This document shows, one piece after another, positions 18,302-28,744 of a DNA stretch of 64,000 nucleotides. The position numbers and the translations under genes are program-made. Each line of letters begins with the position of its first letter. The stretch's first letter is position 1. The DNA comes from Achromobacter piechaudii NBRC 102461 (lineage in GTDB: Bacteria; Pseudomonadota; Gammaproteobacteria; Burkholderiales; Burkholderiaceae_B), in the NCBI RefSeq assembly GCF_001571245.1, contig NZ_BCTK01000012.1:62001-126000 (forward strand). The letters are read 5' to 3'. The notes beneath the pieces are model-generated. The model made no database searches. It saw nothing but the letters and a program-made list of their open reading frames with translations, and was not told the DNA's origin.

Positions 18302-19192
18302 TCAGCGTCGGAAGACCTCGACCACTTCCTTCAAAGCCTGAACGAAGGCTTTGCTCGCCGCCGTCCGATAACCGTCCTTGCGTTGAAGCAGCACGACCGT
18401 ACGCGCCGGAAGCGGCGGTTCGAGTAGCACGTGGTGCAGCTCGGCATGCTCGCGCGCTATGCGGTCAGGCAGTACGGTTGCGAGCTGCCCCCGCCGCACG
18501 ATCTCGACAATCGCGCCGATCGAACTGGCTTCGATAGCAACCTGCGGGCGAATCCGATTCTGCATGCAGTATTCATCGATGTAGCGCCGCGTCGCGAACG
18601 CCTTGTTCAGCAGCACTAGCCGTTCCCTTGCGAAGTCTTGGGCGGAAAGCGGCTTGCGGCGCGTCGCGCGCGCATGGCCACGACCGACGACGAGACTCAG
18701 CGTCTCGCGAAACAAAGGTTCGCTTACGATATCCGCAGAGTGGACGGGTTCGAAGGCGATGCCGGCGTCGAGCCTGTCATCGGCGATCTGCGCCTCAATC
18801 TGATCCTGCGTGAGTTCCTGAATGTCGATCGTGATGCCAGGATGCAGGCCATGAAAGCGATCCATCAAGGGGGCCACAAGATACGCCGCGAACGTGGGCG
18901 TCAGGGCAAGGCGCAGACTGCCGCGGTTCAGTTCGCTGACGTCGTGGATGGCTCGCACACCCGCGTCAAGATCCTGCAAGGCGAGCTTCGCATAGCGCAT
19001 CCACGCCACACCGGCATCCGTCAATTGCACATGCCGCCCGGAACGGTCTAGCAGCTGCGTGCGCAGCACGTCCTCCAGTTGCCGTATCTGCTGCGATAGC
19101 GTGGGCTGCGAGACGTGCAGCGCTTCGGCGGCGCGCGTGAAATTGCGGTGTTCCGCGACCGCCAAAAAATAACGGATATGACGCAGCATCAT
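18302..19192 (-). CDS. cynR: CynR, LysR-type activator of the cyanate genes
   Basis: This 296-residue LysR protein resembles E. coli CynR along its length as I remember it: the N-terminal HIRYFLAVAEH and TRAAEALHVSQPTLSQQIRQ, then ALTPTFAAYLVAPLM and VQALKEVVEVF near the end. It is divergent from cynT-cynS, the classic arrangement. In E. coli the effector is cyanate. A dyad at 19217-19235 lies 25 bases from its start and is the likely shared operator. Confidence 0.9.
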   Translation of the reverse strand: MMLRHIRYFLAVAEHRNFTRAAEALHVSQPTLSQQIRQLEDVLRTQLLDRSGRHVQLTDAGVAWMRYAKLALQDLDAGVRAIHDVSELNRGSLRLALTPTFAAYLVAPLMDRFHGLHPGITIDIQELTQDQIEAQIADDRLDAGIAFEPVHSADIVSEPLFRETLSLVVGRGHARATRRKPLSAQDFARERLVLLNKAFATRRYIDEYCMQNRIRPQVAIEASSIGAIVEIVRRGQLATVLPDRIAREHAELHHVLLEPPLPARTVVLLQRKDGYRTAASKAFVQALKEVVEVFRR

Positions 19193-19216
19193 GACGCGGC
19201 TCCTTGCCCTGGATAA

Positions 19217-19235
19217 CTATTGGTATTGCCTATGG
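19217..19235. promoter_or_regulatory. Putative CynR operator
   Basis: The dyad CTATTGGTATTGCCTATGG has arms ATTGG and CCTAT (one mismatch) around a 5-base centre, the T-N11-A form of LysR sites. It lies between the divergent cynR and cynT genes. Confidence 0.55.
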
Positions 19236-19343
19236 AGAACATCATAAACAAGTCTTGGACCTTATGACGGAGCTGGCTCATTCTCTCCCTGACGGCGCGC
19301 ACTGACAAACACCGCGACAAACGCAGATTGAATGGAGCAGACC

Positions 19344-20003
19344 ATGCAAGAGATCATCGAAGGTTTTCTGAAGTTCCAACGGGACATCGTGCCCGAACGC
19401 AGGGAGTTGTTCCGCAAGCTGGCCTCTCGCCAGTCGCCGCGCACGCTTTTCATCTCGTGTTCTGACAGCCGGATGGTTCCTGAGCTGGTCACACAGCAGG
19501 AACCGGGCGATCTCTTTGTGATCCGCAACGCGGGCAATATCGTGCCTTCGTTCGGCCCAGAGCCGGGCGGCGTGTCAGCGACTGTCGAATACGCAGTCGC
19601 CGCGCTGGGTGTGACGGATGTGGTGATATGCGGCCATTCAGACTGCGGCGCGATGACCGCCATCGCGACATGCAAGTGCCTCGACCATATGCCCGCAGTC
19701 TCGAACTGGCTGCGCTACGCCGACTCAGCGAAGCTCGTCAACGAATCTCGTGAACATGCGAGCGAGAGCGACCGCGTCGACGCGATGGTGCGCGAGAACG
19801 TGATCGCGCAACTCAACAATATCAAGACTCACCCCTCCGTCGCGCTCGCACTCTCGCAGGGCCGGCTAACTCTGCACGGATGGGTCTACGACATCGAATC
19901 CGGCTTGATCGAAGCGCTGGACGGTGCGACAGGAAAGTTTGCGCCGCTCGCCGCGCATCCCCAGGCGACAGCGACGCCTACCGAGTTCGTAGCGTCGCAC
20001 TGA
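19344..20003 (+). CDS. cynT: Beta-class carbonic anhydrase of the cyanate operon
   Basis: This 219-residue zinc enzyme interconverts CO2 and bicarbonate; in the cyn system it recycles the CO2 released by cyanase so that bicarbonate, the co-substrate, is not lost. Zinc ligands Cys39, His98 and Cys101 are present (SCSDSR and CGHSDCGAM), with Asp41/Arg43 as the catalytic dyad. The start at 19344 gives [12 protein letters not shown], matching E. coli CynT, with GGAG just upstream; the ATG at 19332 contains that ribosome site. cynS follows 61 bases later. Confidence 0.95.
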   Translation: MQEIIEGFLKFQRDIVPERRELFRKLASRQSPRTLFISCSDSRMVPELVTQQEPGDLFVIRNAGNIVPSFGPEPGGVSATVEYAVAALGVTDVVICGHSDCGAMTAIATCKCLDHMPAVSNWLRYADSAKLVNESREHASESDRVDAMVRENVIAQLNNIKTHPSVALALSQGRLTLHGWVYDIESGLIEALDGATGKFAPLAAHPQATATPTEFVASH

Positions 20004-20064
20004 ATCCCGGCGCGTCATTCCGACGGCCGATCCCACCGAGTTAGTTTGCTTAAGGAGCAACACC

Positions 20065-20535
20065 ATGACCCAATCGCAAGTCACGCCGAACGCACGCGTA
20101 GCACTGACGGAAACGATCATTAACGCGAAGATGATCAAGAACCTCACGTTTGAAGCCATCAACGAAGGTACTGGCTTGAGCATTGCGTACACGACCGCCG
20201 CGCTGCTCGGTCAACATGCGCTGCCGGAGAGCGCGGCGAGCTTGGTCGCCGAACGCCTCGGACTTGACGAAAACGCCGTGCGTCTATTGCAGACCATTCC
20301 AATGCGCGGCAGCATTCCGGGTGGTGTTCCGACCGATCCCACCGTCTATCGCTTCTACGAAATGGTGCAGGTCTACGGCTCGACGCTGAAGGCGCTGGTT
20401 CACGAAAAATTTGGAGACGGCATCATCAGCGCGATCAACTTCAAACTCGACATCCAGAAGGTGCCAGACCCCGAAGGCGGTGAACGTGCAGTCATCACGC
20501 TCGACGGCAAGTATCTCCCGACCAAACCGTTCTGA
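20065..20535 (+). CDS. cynS: Cyanase (cyanate hydratase)
   Basis: This 156-residue cyanase converts cyanate and bicarbonate to carbamate, giving ammonia and CO2. The catalytic residues Arg96, Glu99 and Ser122 are present (YRFYEM, GIISAIN), and the C-terminal [10 protein letters not shown] is the family hallmark. Length equals E. coli CynS. AAGGAG is upstream of the start. No cynX permease gene follows. The cluster gives cyanate tolerance and use of cyanate as nitrogen source. Confidence 0.97.
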   Translation: MTQSQVTPNARVALTETIINAKMIKNLTFEAINEGTGLSIAYTTAALLGQHALPESAASLVAERLGLDENAVRLLQTIPMRGSIPGGVPTDPTVYRFYEMVQVYGSTLKALVHEKFGDGIISAINFKLDIQKVPDPEGGERAVITLDGKYLPTKPF

Positions 20536-20933
20536 ATTTGGCAGTCAATCGCTGCGGCGGTTGATTTCGTTGGCGGCCTCTTGCAGGCCGTTGAGGATGC
20601 TGTCGGCGACATGCATGGGCAATCCAGCCGGCAGTAGCTGGCGGACGGACTTCATTTAAAAACGCAGATCAGGTTGTAAAAGGCCCAGGCCACGCTGCGC
20701 GCAACCGCCTTCAGTGGCACTGGCCATTGACGCCATGGCGCCGGGCTCGGGGCGCAAGCTGTACGGGCCCTCGGTCTCAATACAGCGCAGCGAAAAGAAG
20801 GGCCGCTTTGCGGCCCTTCTCGACTTTCGAAGTTACAGCGGTGCATTTGGAGACAAGATAACGACAAGAACAGCCGCCAGCATTGCGACCGACTTTATTT
20901 ATCGTTTTCACCAAACAACGATAGCCGCCGGAA
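20536..20933. other. Intergenic region between cynS and glmS
   Basis: This is 398 bases with one doubtful short minus-strand frame (20545-20655, 36 codons, MKSVRQLLPAGLPMHVADS at its start, no ribosome site) and the glmS terminator at 20793-20820. An adjacent minus-strand frame ends with AWAFYNLICVFK just before it. Neither peptide was recognised; they may be remnants of a decayed gene at the edge of the accessory region. Confidence 0.45.
20793..20820 (-). terminator. Rho-independent terminator of glmS
   Basis: On the minus strand an 11-bp perfect stem (AGAAGGGCCGC / GCGGCCCTTCT) with loop AAA is followed by TTT and then CG. It lies 114 bases downstream of the glmS stop. Confidence 0.8.
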
Positions 20934-22766
20934 TCACTCCACCGTCACGCTCTTGGCCAAATTACGCGGCTTGTCCACATCCGTGCCGCGCGCGCATGCC
21001 GTGTGGTACGACAGCAGTTGCAGCGGAATCGTGTGCAGGATCGGCGAGAGCTTGCCGTAGTTTTCCGGCATGCGGATCACGTGCATGCCCTCGGCACTCT
21101 GGATCTTGCTGTCGGCGTCGGCGAAGACGTAGAGCTCGCCGCCACGCGCGCGCACTTCCTGCATGTTGGACTTCAGCTTTTCCAGCAGCTCGTCCTTGGG
21201 CGCGATGGTCACGACGGGCATGTGCTCCGTCACCAGCGCCAGCGGGCCGTGCTTCAGTTCGCCAGCCGGGTAGGCTTCGGCGTGGATGTAGCTGATTTCC
21301 TTGAGCTTGAGCGCGCCTTCCAGCGCGATCGGGTAGTGCATGCCACGACCCAGGAACAAGGCGTTTTCCTTGGATGCGAAGCGGTCGGCCCACGCCATGA
21401 TCTGCGGTTCCAGCGCCAGCACCGAACCGATGGCCACCGGCAGGTGACGCAGCGCCTTCAGGTGCTCGGCTTCCTGTTCATCGCTGAGGTGGCCGCGCAC
21501 CTGCGCCAACGCCAGGGTCAGCAGGAACAGCGCGGTCAGCTGCGTGGTGAAAGCCTTGGTCGATGCAACGCCGATTTCGACGCCGGCACGCGTGATGTAC
21601 GACAGCTTGCATTCGCGCACCATGGCGCTGGTGGACACGTTGCAGATGGTCAGCGTCTTGTCCATGCCCAGCGAACGCGCATGCTTGAGCGCGGCCAGCG
21701 TGTCGGCGGTTTCACCGGACTGCGAAATGGTGACGACCAGCGAACGCGGGTTGGGCACGCTGTCGCGGTAGCGATACTCGCTGGCGATTTCAACGGCCAC
21801 CGGGATCTTCGCGATGGATTCGATCCAGTACTTCGCGGTCAGGCCGGCGTAGTAGCTGGTGCCGCAAGCCAGGATCAGCAGCGAATCGATGTCCTTGAAA
21901 ATCTTGTAGGCGTCATCGCCAAACAGCTCGGGGGTGATCGCTTCGATATCTTGCAGCGTATCGCCCACGGCGCGCGGCTGCTCGAAGATTTCCTTTTGCA
22001 TGTAGTGGCGGTACGGGCCCAGTTCAGCGGCGCCGGTATGCACGTGCACGGTGTGCACGTCGCGGTCCACGTTCTTGCCGTTGGCGTCGACGATCCACAC
22101 GCGCGACAACTGCAGGTCGACGACGTCGCCGTCTTCCAGGTAGATGATCTGGTCGGTCGTGCCGGCCAGCGCCAGCGCGTCGGAAGCCAGGAAGTTTTCA
22201 TTCTGGCCCACGCCCACCACCAGCGGCGAGCCTTGGCGCGCACCCACCACGCGATGCGGCTCGTCGCGGCAGAACACGGCGATGGCGTAAGCGCCATGCA
22301 GCCGGCGTACGGCGTTTTGCACGGCTTCGAAGAGGTCGCCGGCATACAGGTGGTTCACCAGATGCGCGATGACTTCGGTGTCGGTCTGGCTTTCAAAGAC
22401 ATAGCCGACGGCCTGCAACTCGGCGCGCAGTTCGTCGTGGTTTTCGATGATGCCGTTGTGCACCAGCGCGATGCGCGGCTCGTCGTTGCCCAGGTGCGAA
22501 AAGTGCGGGTGGGCGTTGTGCGTGGCGGGCACGCCGTGCGTGGCCCAACGCGTGTGGGCGATGCCGGTGAAGCCCTGGACTTTGTCCTGGGCGACTTGAT
22601 CCGCCAACTCGGCCACGCGCTGCGTGCTGCGCGTGCGGCGCAGATGGCCGTCGGCATAGACGGCGACGCCGCAAGAGTCGTAGCCGCGATATTCCAGCCG
22701 CTTCAAACCTTCAACCAGGATCGGGGTGATGTCGCGCTGGGCGACGGCGCCAACAATGCCGCACAT
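20934..22766 (-). CDS. glmS: Glutamine-fructose-6-phosphate aminotransferase (isomerizing)
   Basis: This 610-residue enzyme makes glucosamine-6-phosphate from fructose-6-phosphate and glutamine, the first step of UDP-GlcNAc synthesis. The start [10 protein letters not shown] puts the nucleophile Cys next to the initiator Met. The N-terminal glutaminase domain ([11 protein letters not shown]) is followed by two SIS sugar-isomerase domains ([21 protein letters not shown]) and the C-terminal [12 protein letters not shown]. Length is normal. A terminator follows. It is divergent from an Lrp-family gene. Confidence 0.97.
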   Translation of the reverse strand: MCGIVGAVAQRDITPILVEGLKRLEYRGYDSCGVAVYADGHLRRTRSTQRVAELADQVAQDKVQGFTGIAHTRWATHGVPATHNAHPHFSHLGNDEPRIALVHNGIIENHDELRAELQAVGYVFESQTDTEVIAHLVNHLYAGDLFEAVQNAVRRLHGAYAIAVFCRDEPHRVVGARQGSPLVVGVGQNENFLASDALALAGTTDQIIYLEDGDVVDLQLSRVWIVDANGKNVDRDVHTVHVHTGAAELGPYRHYMQKEIFEQPRAVGDTLQDIEAITPELFGDDAYKIFKDIDSLLILACGTSYYAGLTAKYWIESIAKIPVAVEIASEYRYRDSVPNPRSLVVTISQSGETADTLAALKHARSLGMDKTLTICNVSTSAMVRECKLSYITRAGVEIGVASTKAFTTQLTALFLLTLALAQVRGHLSDEQEAEHLKALRHLPVAIGSVLALEPQIMAWADRFASKENALFLGRGMHYPIALEGALKLKEISYIHAEAYPAGELKHGPLALVTEHMPVVTIAPKDELLEKLKSNMQEVRARGGELYVFADADSKIQSAEGMHVIRMPENYGKLSPILHTIPLQLLSYHTACARGTDVDKPRNLAKSVTVE

Positions 22767-22916
22767 AGGAAAACTCCACTTAAGTTCGTGTACCGACGCA
22801 TTGTGCGCGCCCCGGGAAGAAATTTGATTTCTTAATGTGGCCAAATTTGGAAGTTAATTCACTTACATAATTGTGATTAAATAATCTTTCGCTAAATCTA
22901 CGTTTTTGAATTAATC

Positions 22917-23405
22917 ATGCAAAATGCCGCGAATTTCCAGCCTGAGCTGGACGATCTGGACCTGCGCATCCTTGAGCAGCTGCAACAAGACAGTTCGCTG
23001 ACCAACCAGGACCTGGCGGCGCGGGTGCATGCGTCGCCGCCGACCTGCCTGCGGCGCGTGCGCCGACTGGTGGACGAAGGGGTCATCGATCGGCAGGTGG
23101 CGATCCTGGCGGCGGAAAAGCTGGGCAGCACGCTGACGGCGATTGTCGAGATCACGCTGGATGTGCAGGCCGCTGAAAGCCTGGACGCCTTTGAACAGAG
23201 CATGCTGACCGAACCGGCAGTCTTGCAGTGCTATCGGGTGTCGCCGGGGCCGGACTTCGTGGTGATCGCGCAGGTCAAGGACATGCCCGCCTATCACGCG
23301 CTGGTGCACCGCGCGTTCACGGCCCAGGCCAACGTGCGCAACGTGCGCACGTTTTTCTCGGTGCATCGCGCCAAGTTCGAAACCAGGATCGATGTGCGCG
23401 GATAA
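22917..23405 (+). CDS. Lrp/AsnC family transcriptional regulator
   Basis: The protein has 162 residues with an N-terminal helix-turn-helix (LDLRILEQLQQDSSLTNQDLAARVHASPP, residues 14-42 region) and a C-terminal RAM effector domain (TAIVEITLDVQ, YHALVHRAF). Such proteins sense amino acids. It is divergent from glmS across an AT-rich 150-base gap, unusually AT-rich for this genome, probably holding both promoters. The target genes are not evident. Confidence 0.93.
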   Translation: MQNAANFQPELDDLDLRILEQLQQDSSLTNQDLAARVHASPPTCLRRVRRLVDEGVIDRQVAILAAEKLGSTLTAIVEITLDVQAAESLDAFEQSMLTEPAVLQCYRVSPGPDFVVIAQVKDMPAYHALVHRAFTAQANVRNVRTFFSVHRAKFETRIDVRG

Positions 23406-23418
23406 GGCCGCGCCGGGT

Positions 23419-24477
23419 TCAGCGTCGGGCCAGCAGGCGCTCGAATTGCGCCAGATAGCGGTTGCCCATCTTCTGGACGTCGTGTTCGCTCTTGACGTAG
23501 TCGTAGGCGCGCGTGGTGATGTCTTGCCGGAAGGCCGCGTCGTCCAGGCAGCGGGCCATGCCGGCTGCCATGGCCTGGTAATCGCCCACGGCCACCAGCA
23601 CGCCCCGGCCGTCGGCCAGGCTTTCCTTCAGGCCGCCCGCGTCGGTGGAGACAACCGGTACATGTTGCAGGAAGGCGTCCAGCACGCTGCTGCCCAGCGC
23701 CTCTTCCTCTGAGCTCATGACGAAGACGTCAAGAATGCTGTAGAAGTCTTCGACCCCACGGCGAAAGCCCGCGAAGCGATAGACGTCCTCGATGCCCAGG
23801 CGGCGGACCTCGTCCTTGGCTTCTTGCTCGCGATTGCCGCCCGCGCCGAAGTGCAGGAAGACGAAGTCGCGGCGGGTCTTGGCCAGTTCGCCCACGGCGC
23901 GCACAAGCGTCACCGGGTCCTTGTCGCGGATCAGCGCGGCGGAAGTCGCCATGACTTTCTTGCCATCCAGGTCGAATTCCCGGACCAGGCTGGCGACGTT
24001 GTCGGCGTTGATGTCGTGCGGCTCAACCGCGCTGCGGATGATGACGGGCTCGATGCCCAGCCGGCGCGGTTCGCTGGCGGCCATCTCGCTGATGGCCACG
24101 AAGAGATCGGCGTGGCGCCATTTGAACCCGGTCTTCCATTCGTCGCCCGGCTTGACCACGAACGAGGTGCGGCGCGAGAACACCACCGGACGGCGATGCA
24201 GCCATTTGGTCAGCACGGCCCACGTGATGGTGTTGGCTGTCTGCGCGTGGATGATGTCATAGCGGCCCGCGCCGGCCAGGAACGCCAGTTGCCCCGGCAC
24301 ATTGCGGCGCGTGTGCGCCACAAAACCTTCCTGGCGCGCGCGCTCGGCCAGCGGCGCGCCTTCCCGGCACATCACTTCGACATCATGGCCGGCCTTGCGG
24401 AAAGCGCGCATGCAATACAGCGTCTGCCGTTCGCCGCCGCGCCAGCCTTTTTCGAAGTTCAGTTGCAGGATTTTCAT
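23419..24477 (-). CDS. Glycosyltransferase, GT4-like
   Basis: The protein has 352 residues and is GT-B fold: the N-terminal [18 protein letters not shown] donor/acceptor loop, [14 protein letters not shown], and the C-terminal nucleotide-sugar motif [13 protein letters not shown] followed by [11 protein letters not shown]. It transfers a sugar to a glycan or lipid carrier, probably in LPS or surface polysaccharide synthesis. Its start overlaps the ugd stop (ATGA), so the two are translationally coupled, suggesting use of UDP-glucuronic acid or a derived sugar as donor. Confidence 0.9.
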   Translation of the reverse strand: MKILQLNFEKGWRGGERQTLYCMRAFRKAGHDVEVMCREGAPLAERARQEGFVAHTRRNVPGQLAFLAGAGRYDIIHAQTANTITWAVLTKWLHRRPVVFSRRTSFVVKPGDEWKTGFKWRHADLFVAISEMAASEPRRLGIEPVIIRSAVEPHDINADNVASLVREFDLDGKKVMATSAALIRDKDPVTLVRAVGELAKTRRDFVFLHFGAGGNREQEAKDEVRRLGIEDVYRFAGFRRGVEDFYSILDVFVMSSEEEALGSSVLDAFLQHVPVVSTDAGGLKESLADGRGVLVAVGDYQAMAAGMARCLDDAAFRQDITTRAYDYVKSEHDVQKMGNRYLAQFERLLARR

Positions 24478-25796
24478 GCGCGTCCGATGCCGGAGTATTC
24501 GAAGCCCATGGCGCGCACGTCGGCCGGCGTATACAGGTTGCGGCCATCGATGATCACCGGCGCTTTCAACAGGGCTTTCACGCGGTCGAAGTCGGGTGCG
24601 CGGAAGACCTTCCATTCGGTGGCGATCAGCAGCGCGTCCGCCCCGTCCAGCGCGTCGTACATATCGGTGGCGAAGCTGATGCCGGGCTGGCCGACCAGCA
24701 CCCGCGCCGCCTCGTGCATGGCGACGGGGTCATAGGCGCGCACGTCCGCGCCCCGGCGCGTCAGTTCGGCAATCACGGTCAGGCTGGGTGCCTCGCGCAT
24801 GTCGTCGGTGTTGGGCTTGAAGGACAGGCCCCACAACGCGATCTTGCGGCCGCGCAGGTCGTCGCCATAACGAGCGACCAGCTTTTCGGACAAGCGGAAT
24901 TTCTGCGCATGGTTGGCGGCTTCGGCCGCCTCGATAACGCGCATGGGCAGCGAATTTTCAGCGGCGGTGTTGACCAGCGCCTGCACGTCCTTGGGGAAGC
25001 AGGAACCGCCGTAGCCCGCGCCCGGATACAGGAAGTGGTAGCCGATGCGGGGATCCGCGCCAATGCCACGGCGCACCTGCTCGATGTCGGCGCCCAGCGC
25101 TTCGGCCAGGTTGGCCATTTCGTTCATGAAGGAAATGCGGGTGGCCAGCATGGCGTTGGCGGCGTATTTCGTCAGCTCGGCCGAACGCACGTCCATCACC
25201 ATGAGGCGGTCGTGCGTGCGCTGAAAGGGCTCGTAGATGCGGCGCATGACACCGACGGTGTAGTCGTCGTCCGCGCCGACGATCACGCGATCCGGGCTCA
25301 TGAAGTCATTGATGGCCGCCCCTTCCTTCAGGAATTCGGGGTTGGATGCCACGCTGAACGGAATCTCGACGCCGCGAGCGGACAGTTCTTTGTTCACCAC
25401 CGCGCGCACTTTGTCGGCCGTGCCGACCGGCACGGTGGACTTGTCCACGATCAGCTTGCGGGACGTCATGTGGCGCGCGATGTTCTGCGCGGCGGCCAGC
25501 ACGTACTTCAAGTCCGCCGAGCCGTCTTCGCCGGGCGGCGTGCCGACCGCGATGAACTGGACGTCGCCAAACGCCACGCTTTGCGCCACGTCGTCGGTGA
25601 ATTGCAGGCGGCCCGCCTGCACGTTGCGGCGGACCAGGTCTTCCAGGCCGGGCTCGTAGATGGGGATGCCGCCCTGGCGCAACAGCGCGATTTTCGCCGC
25701 GTCCACGTCCAGACACATGACGTCGTTGCCCATGTCGGCCAGGCACGCTCCCGACACCAACCCCACGTAACCGGTACCCACGACCGTGATTTTCAT
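24474..25796 (-). CDS. ugd: UDP-glucose 6-dehydrogenase
   Basis: This 440-residue enzyme oxidises UDP-glucose to UDP-glucuronate with 2 NAD+. The N-terminal Rossmann motif is [17 protein letters not shown]. The central domain carries SNPEFLKEG, and the catalytic Cys266 is in YGGSCFPKD. The C-terminal UDP-binding domain has [10 protein letters not shown]. It is coupled to the glycosyltransferase gene. Orthologues feed surface polysaccharide or LPS modification. Confidence 0.95.
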   Translation of the reverse strand: MKITVVGTGYVGLVSGACLADMGNDVMCLDVDAAKIALLRQGGIPIYEPGLEDLVRRNVQAGRLQFTDDVAQSVAFGDVQFIAVGTPPGEDGSADLKYVLAAAQNIARHMTSRKLIVDKSTVPVGTADKVRAVVNKELSARGVEIPFSVASNPEFLKEGAAINDFMSPDRVIVGADDDYTVGVMRRIYEPFQRTHDRLMVMDVRSAELTKYAANAMLATRISFMNEMANLAEALGADIEQVRRGIGADPRIGYHFLYPGAGYGGSCFPKDVQALVNTAAENSLPMRVIEAAEAANHAQKFRLSEKLVARYGDDLRGRKIALWGLSFKPNTDDMREAPSLTVIAELTRRGADVRAYDPVAMHEAARVLVGQPGISFATDMYDALDGADALLIATEWKVFRAPDFDRVKALLKAPVIIDGRNLYTPADVRAMGFEYSGIGRA

Positions 25797-25898
25797 GCCT
25801 GCACGCCTTCAAAATAGGGAATTTCGCGCGCCTGGCAAAAGAAACCAGGCGCCGGCCGCCATTATAGAAGCGGCCGGGAGCCAGGGGCGCAACCGCCG

Positions 25899-27305
25899 TC
25901 AGACGCGCAGTTTGTTGAACCGGACGGTGTTGACCACCACCGCCAGCGCGGCGCATATCGTGCCCAGCACCAGCGCCAGGCCGGGGCCGTGCGCCAGGCT
26001 GACGCTGAACGCGATGGCCACCAGCGCAGTGCCGAAGCTCTGGCCGAATACGCGGGTGGTGGCCTGCAAGCCGCCCGCCGCGCCGCTGCGCGAACGGGGC
26101 GCGGCCGACAGCATGGCGCGGTTGTTCGGCGTCTGGAAAAAGCCGAAACCCACCCCCGTCACGAACATGCCCGTGACGATGGGCCAATTCGAGACATTGA
26201 CCGGCAGCAAGGTCAGCCACAACATGCCGACCACCATCGTCGCCGCGCCCACGCCGCTCAACGTGGCCGCCGAGTAGCGGTCCGACAAGCGGCCCGCCAG
26301 TGGGGCGATGAGCGCGGTGCCCACGGGCCACGCGCCCATCAGCATGCCCACTTCCAGATACGGCCGGCCCAGCACCTGCTGAAAATAGAACGGCAGCGAT
26401 ACGTAGGACGCCATCTGCGCGGCGAACGTGCAGGCGGACGCCCCCACGGCGAACGCCAGCGGCCGGATGCGCAGCAGGTCCACCGGCACGAGCGGCGCGG
26501 GCTGCTTGCGCACGCGTCGCACCAGCACCAGGCCAGCCACCGTCGCGATGGCCACCAGGCCGATTCCGCGCAAGAGGTCCTGCCCCATCATGTCGACGCC
26601 CGAAATGAAGACGCCCAGCGTCACCATGCACAGCAAGGCGCTGACCCAGTCCAGCTTCACGTCGTTGCGCGGCACTTCGGGCAGATGGCGCAGGCCGAAC
26701 ATGGCCAGCACGCAGATCGGCAGGTTGACGGCGAAGATCCACGGCCAGGGCGCGACCGACAGGATCGCGGACCCGATGGTCGGGCCCAGCACCGACATCA
26801 CGGCCACCGTGGTGGCGTTGATGCTGATGCCCCGGCCCAGCATATGCAGCGGATAGATGTTGCGCACCAGGCCGCCGAACATGCACATCAAGGTCGCGGC
26901 ACCCACGCCCTGGAAGACGCGGGCCGCCGTCAACTGCCACAACGTGCCCGCCAGCGCGCAGCCCAAGGAGGCCAACGTGAACAACATCAGGCCGAAGGTG
27001 AACATGCGGCGAAAGCCGATGCGCTCGGCCAGCGCCGACAAGGGCAGCAGCGTCATCACCACCGCCAGGTTGTAGGCGTTGACGATCCAGACGGCTTGGG
27101 CCGGCGAGGCGTTCAGGTCGACGGAGATCGTGGGCAGCGCCACGTTGGCAATCGTGGTGTCCAGCACCGACAGGCTGATGCCCGTCATGACGGTAGCGGC
27201 CGCCCAATACCGGCGCGGGGCCGGCAAGCCGTCGGGCAGCGCGCTCTTGGCGCCGCCCTTGGGCCCACCCGGGGCGGCGTCCTGGGTGGGGTCGTTCTGC
27301 GCCAT
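25899..27305 (-). CDS. MFS transporter, DHA2 (14-helix drug exporter) family
   Basis: The protein has 468 residues and about fourteen hydrophobic helices. DHA2 signs are LSVLDTTIANVALPTI in helix 1 and the loop-2/3 motif ALAERIGFRRMF. It probably exports drugs or other small hydrophobic compounds by proton antiport. The start ATG at 27305 overlaps the glmU stop as TGATG, so expression is coupled to glmU; an in-frame start at 27332 lies inside glmU. The pairing with glmU is probably positional. Confidence 0.88.
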   Translation of the reverse strand: MAQNDPTQDAAPGGPKGGAKSALPDGLPAPRRYWAAATVMTGISLSVLDTTIANVALPTISVDLNASPAQAVWIVNAYNLAVVMTLLPLSALAERIGFRRMFTFGLMLFTLASLGCALAGTLWQLTAARVFQGVGAATLMCMFGGLVRNIYPLHMLGRGISINATTVAVMSVLGPTIGSAILSVAPWPWIFAVNLPICVLAMFGLRHLPEVPRNDVKLDWVSALLCMVTLGVFISGVDMMGQDLLRGIGLVAIATVAGLVLVRRVRKQPAPLVPVDLLRIRPLAFAVGASACTFAAQMASYVSLPFYFQQVLGRPYLEVGMLMGAWPVGTALIAPLAGRLSDRYSAATLSGVGAATMVVGMLWLTLLPVNVSNWPIVTGMFVTGVGFGFFQTPNNRAMLSAAPRSRSGAAGGLQATTRVFGQSFGTALVAIAFSVSLAHGPGLALVLGTICAALAVVVNTVRFNKLRV

Positions 27306-28678
27306 CACGACTTCTTCGCGGGACGCTGCCAACCCTCAACGGTAAGCTGCTTGGCGCGCGATACCGTCAGCTTGTCGGCCGGCGCGTCGCGGGTCAGCGT
27401 GGTGCCAGCGCCCAGCGTCGCGCCGCGACCGACGCGAACCGGGGCCACCAGCTGCGTGTCCGAACCGATGAAGGCGTCGTCTTCGATGACGGTACGGTGC
27501 TTGTTGACGCCGTCGTAGTTGCAGGTGATGGTGCCCGCGCCGACGTTCACACGCTCGCCGATGTCGGCATCGCCGATATAGGCCAGGTGATTGGCCTTGC
27601 TGTCGGCGCCCAGCACGCTCTTTTTGATTTCGACGAAGTTGCCCACGTGGCTGCGGTCGCCCAACTCAGCGCCCGGACGCAGGCGCGCGTAGGGACCCAC
27701 GCGCGCATCGCGGCCCACTTCGGCCTGTTGCAGATGGCTGAATGCTTCGATCTGCGTGCCCGCGCCGATGGCCACGTCGCGCAGCACGCAATGCGGACCC
27801 ACGCGCACGCCGTCCGCCAGCGTCACGTTGCCTTCGAACACGCAGCCCACATCGATGAACACATCGCGTCCGCAGGTCAGCGAGCCACGCACATCGAAAC
27901 GAGCCGGGTCGGCCAGCGTGACGCCGGCTTCCAACTGGCGACGGGCCTGCTCGGCCTGCCAGCGGCGTTCGAGTTCGGCCTGCTGCACGCGGCTATTCAC
28001 GCCCAGCGTTTCCCAGCCCGCGCCCGGTTGCGCAGCGCCCACGGGCACGCCATCGGCCACGGCCAGGCCCACCACGTCGGTCAGGTAGTACTCGCCCTGC
28101 GCGTTCTTGTTGTCGATGCGGGTCAGCCAGTCTTTCAGCTTGGCGGTCGGCGCGGTCAGGATGCCGGTGTTCACTTCCTTGATGGCGTGTTCGGCTTCCG
28201 AGGCGTCCTTGTGTTCGACGATGCGGCACACGTTGCCCTTGGCGTCGCGCACGATGCGGCCATAGCCGGTGGAGTCGTCCAGTACTTCGGTCAGCACGGC
28301 GGCGCCTGCGCCACGCGCATCAAGCAGGCGTTGCAGCGTGTCCGGTTGCACCAGCGGCACGTCGCCGTACAGCACCAGCGTCACGTCGTCCTTGCCACTG
28401 CCTTCCTGCAGCAGCGGCACCGCCTGCTGCACCGCGTGGCCGGTGCCTTGTTGCGGTTGTTGCAGCACGAAATGCAGGTCGGGCTGACCTTCGAAAGCTT
28501 CTTTGACGCGGTCCGCGCCGTGGCCCACCACCACGATGATGCGCGCCGGCTTCAATTGCCGCGCGCTGTCCAGCACATGGGCCAGCATGGGTTTGCCGGC
28601 CAGCGTGTGCAGCACTTTGGGGAGGTTGGACTGCATGCGTTTGCCCAGTCCGGCGGCGAGGATCACTACATTAAGCAT
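27305..28678 (-). CDS. glmU: Bifunctional GlmU (acetyltransferase / UDP-GlcNAc pyrophosphorylase)
   Basis: This 457-residue protein makes UDP-GlcNAc from glucosamine-1-phosphate. The N-terminal uridylyltransferase starts [17 protein letters not shown] with the metal and nucleotide loop, then LYGDVPL. The C-terminal left-handed beta-helix contains the hexapeptide repeats, with GVNKHRT and [12 protein letters not shown] in the acetyltransferase site. Length matches the family. It supplies peptidoglycan and LPS synthesis. Its stop overlaps the MFS start. Confidence 0.97.
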   Translation of the reverse strand: MLNVVILAAGLGKRMQSNLPKVLHTLAGKPMLAHVLDSARQLKPARIIVVVGHGADRVKEAFEGQPDLHFVLQQPQQGTGHAVQQAVPLLQEGSGKDDVTLVLYGDVPLVQPDTLQRLLDARGAGAAVLTEVLDDSTGYGRIVRDAKGNVCRIVEHKDASEAEHAIKEVNTGILTAPTAKLKDWLTRIDNKNAQGEYYLTDVVGLAVADGVPVGAAQPGAGWETLGVNSRVQQAELERRWQAEQARRQLEAGVTLADPARFDVRGSLTCGRDVFIDVGCVFEGNVTLADGVRVGPHCVLRDVAIGAGTQIEAFSHLQQAEVGRDARVGPYARLRPGAELGDRSHVGNFVEIKKSVLGADSKANHLAYIGDADIGERVNVGAGTITCNYDGVNKHRTVIEDDAFIGSDTQLVAPVRVGRGATLGAGTTLTRDAPADKLTVSRAKQLTVEGWQRPAKKS

Positions 28679-28744
28679 AGGTTCTGTAAGGTTGAGAGAC
28701 GGCGCGAACGGCCTTGCGGCCGACGCGGGTCGATTGAAAGAAGA

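Noticed and set aside
20656-20790. Possible tRNA or mobile-element end in the gap before glmS
   Set aside because: No tRNA cloverleaf, no inverted repeat ends and no transposase remnant could be identified.
21003-22835. A long plus-strand open frame of about 610 codons antisense to glmS
   Set aside because: It is a shadow of the glmS codon pattern; the composition (many Arg, His, Gln and Gly) is not protein-like and no family matches.
25828-25852. Hairpin GCGCCTGG / CCAGGCGC between ugd and the MFS gene
   Set aside because: No T-run on either strand, so it is not a clear terminator, and no regulatory role could be argued.
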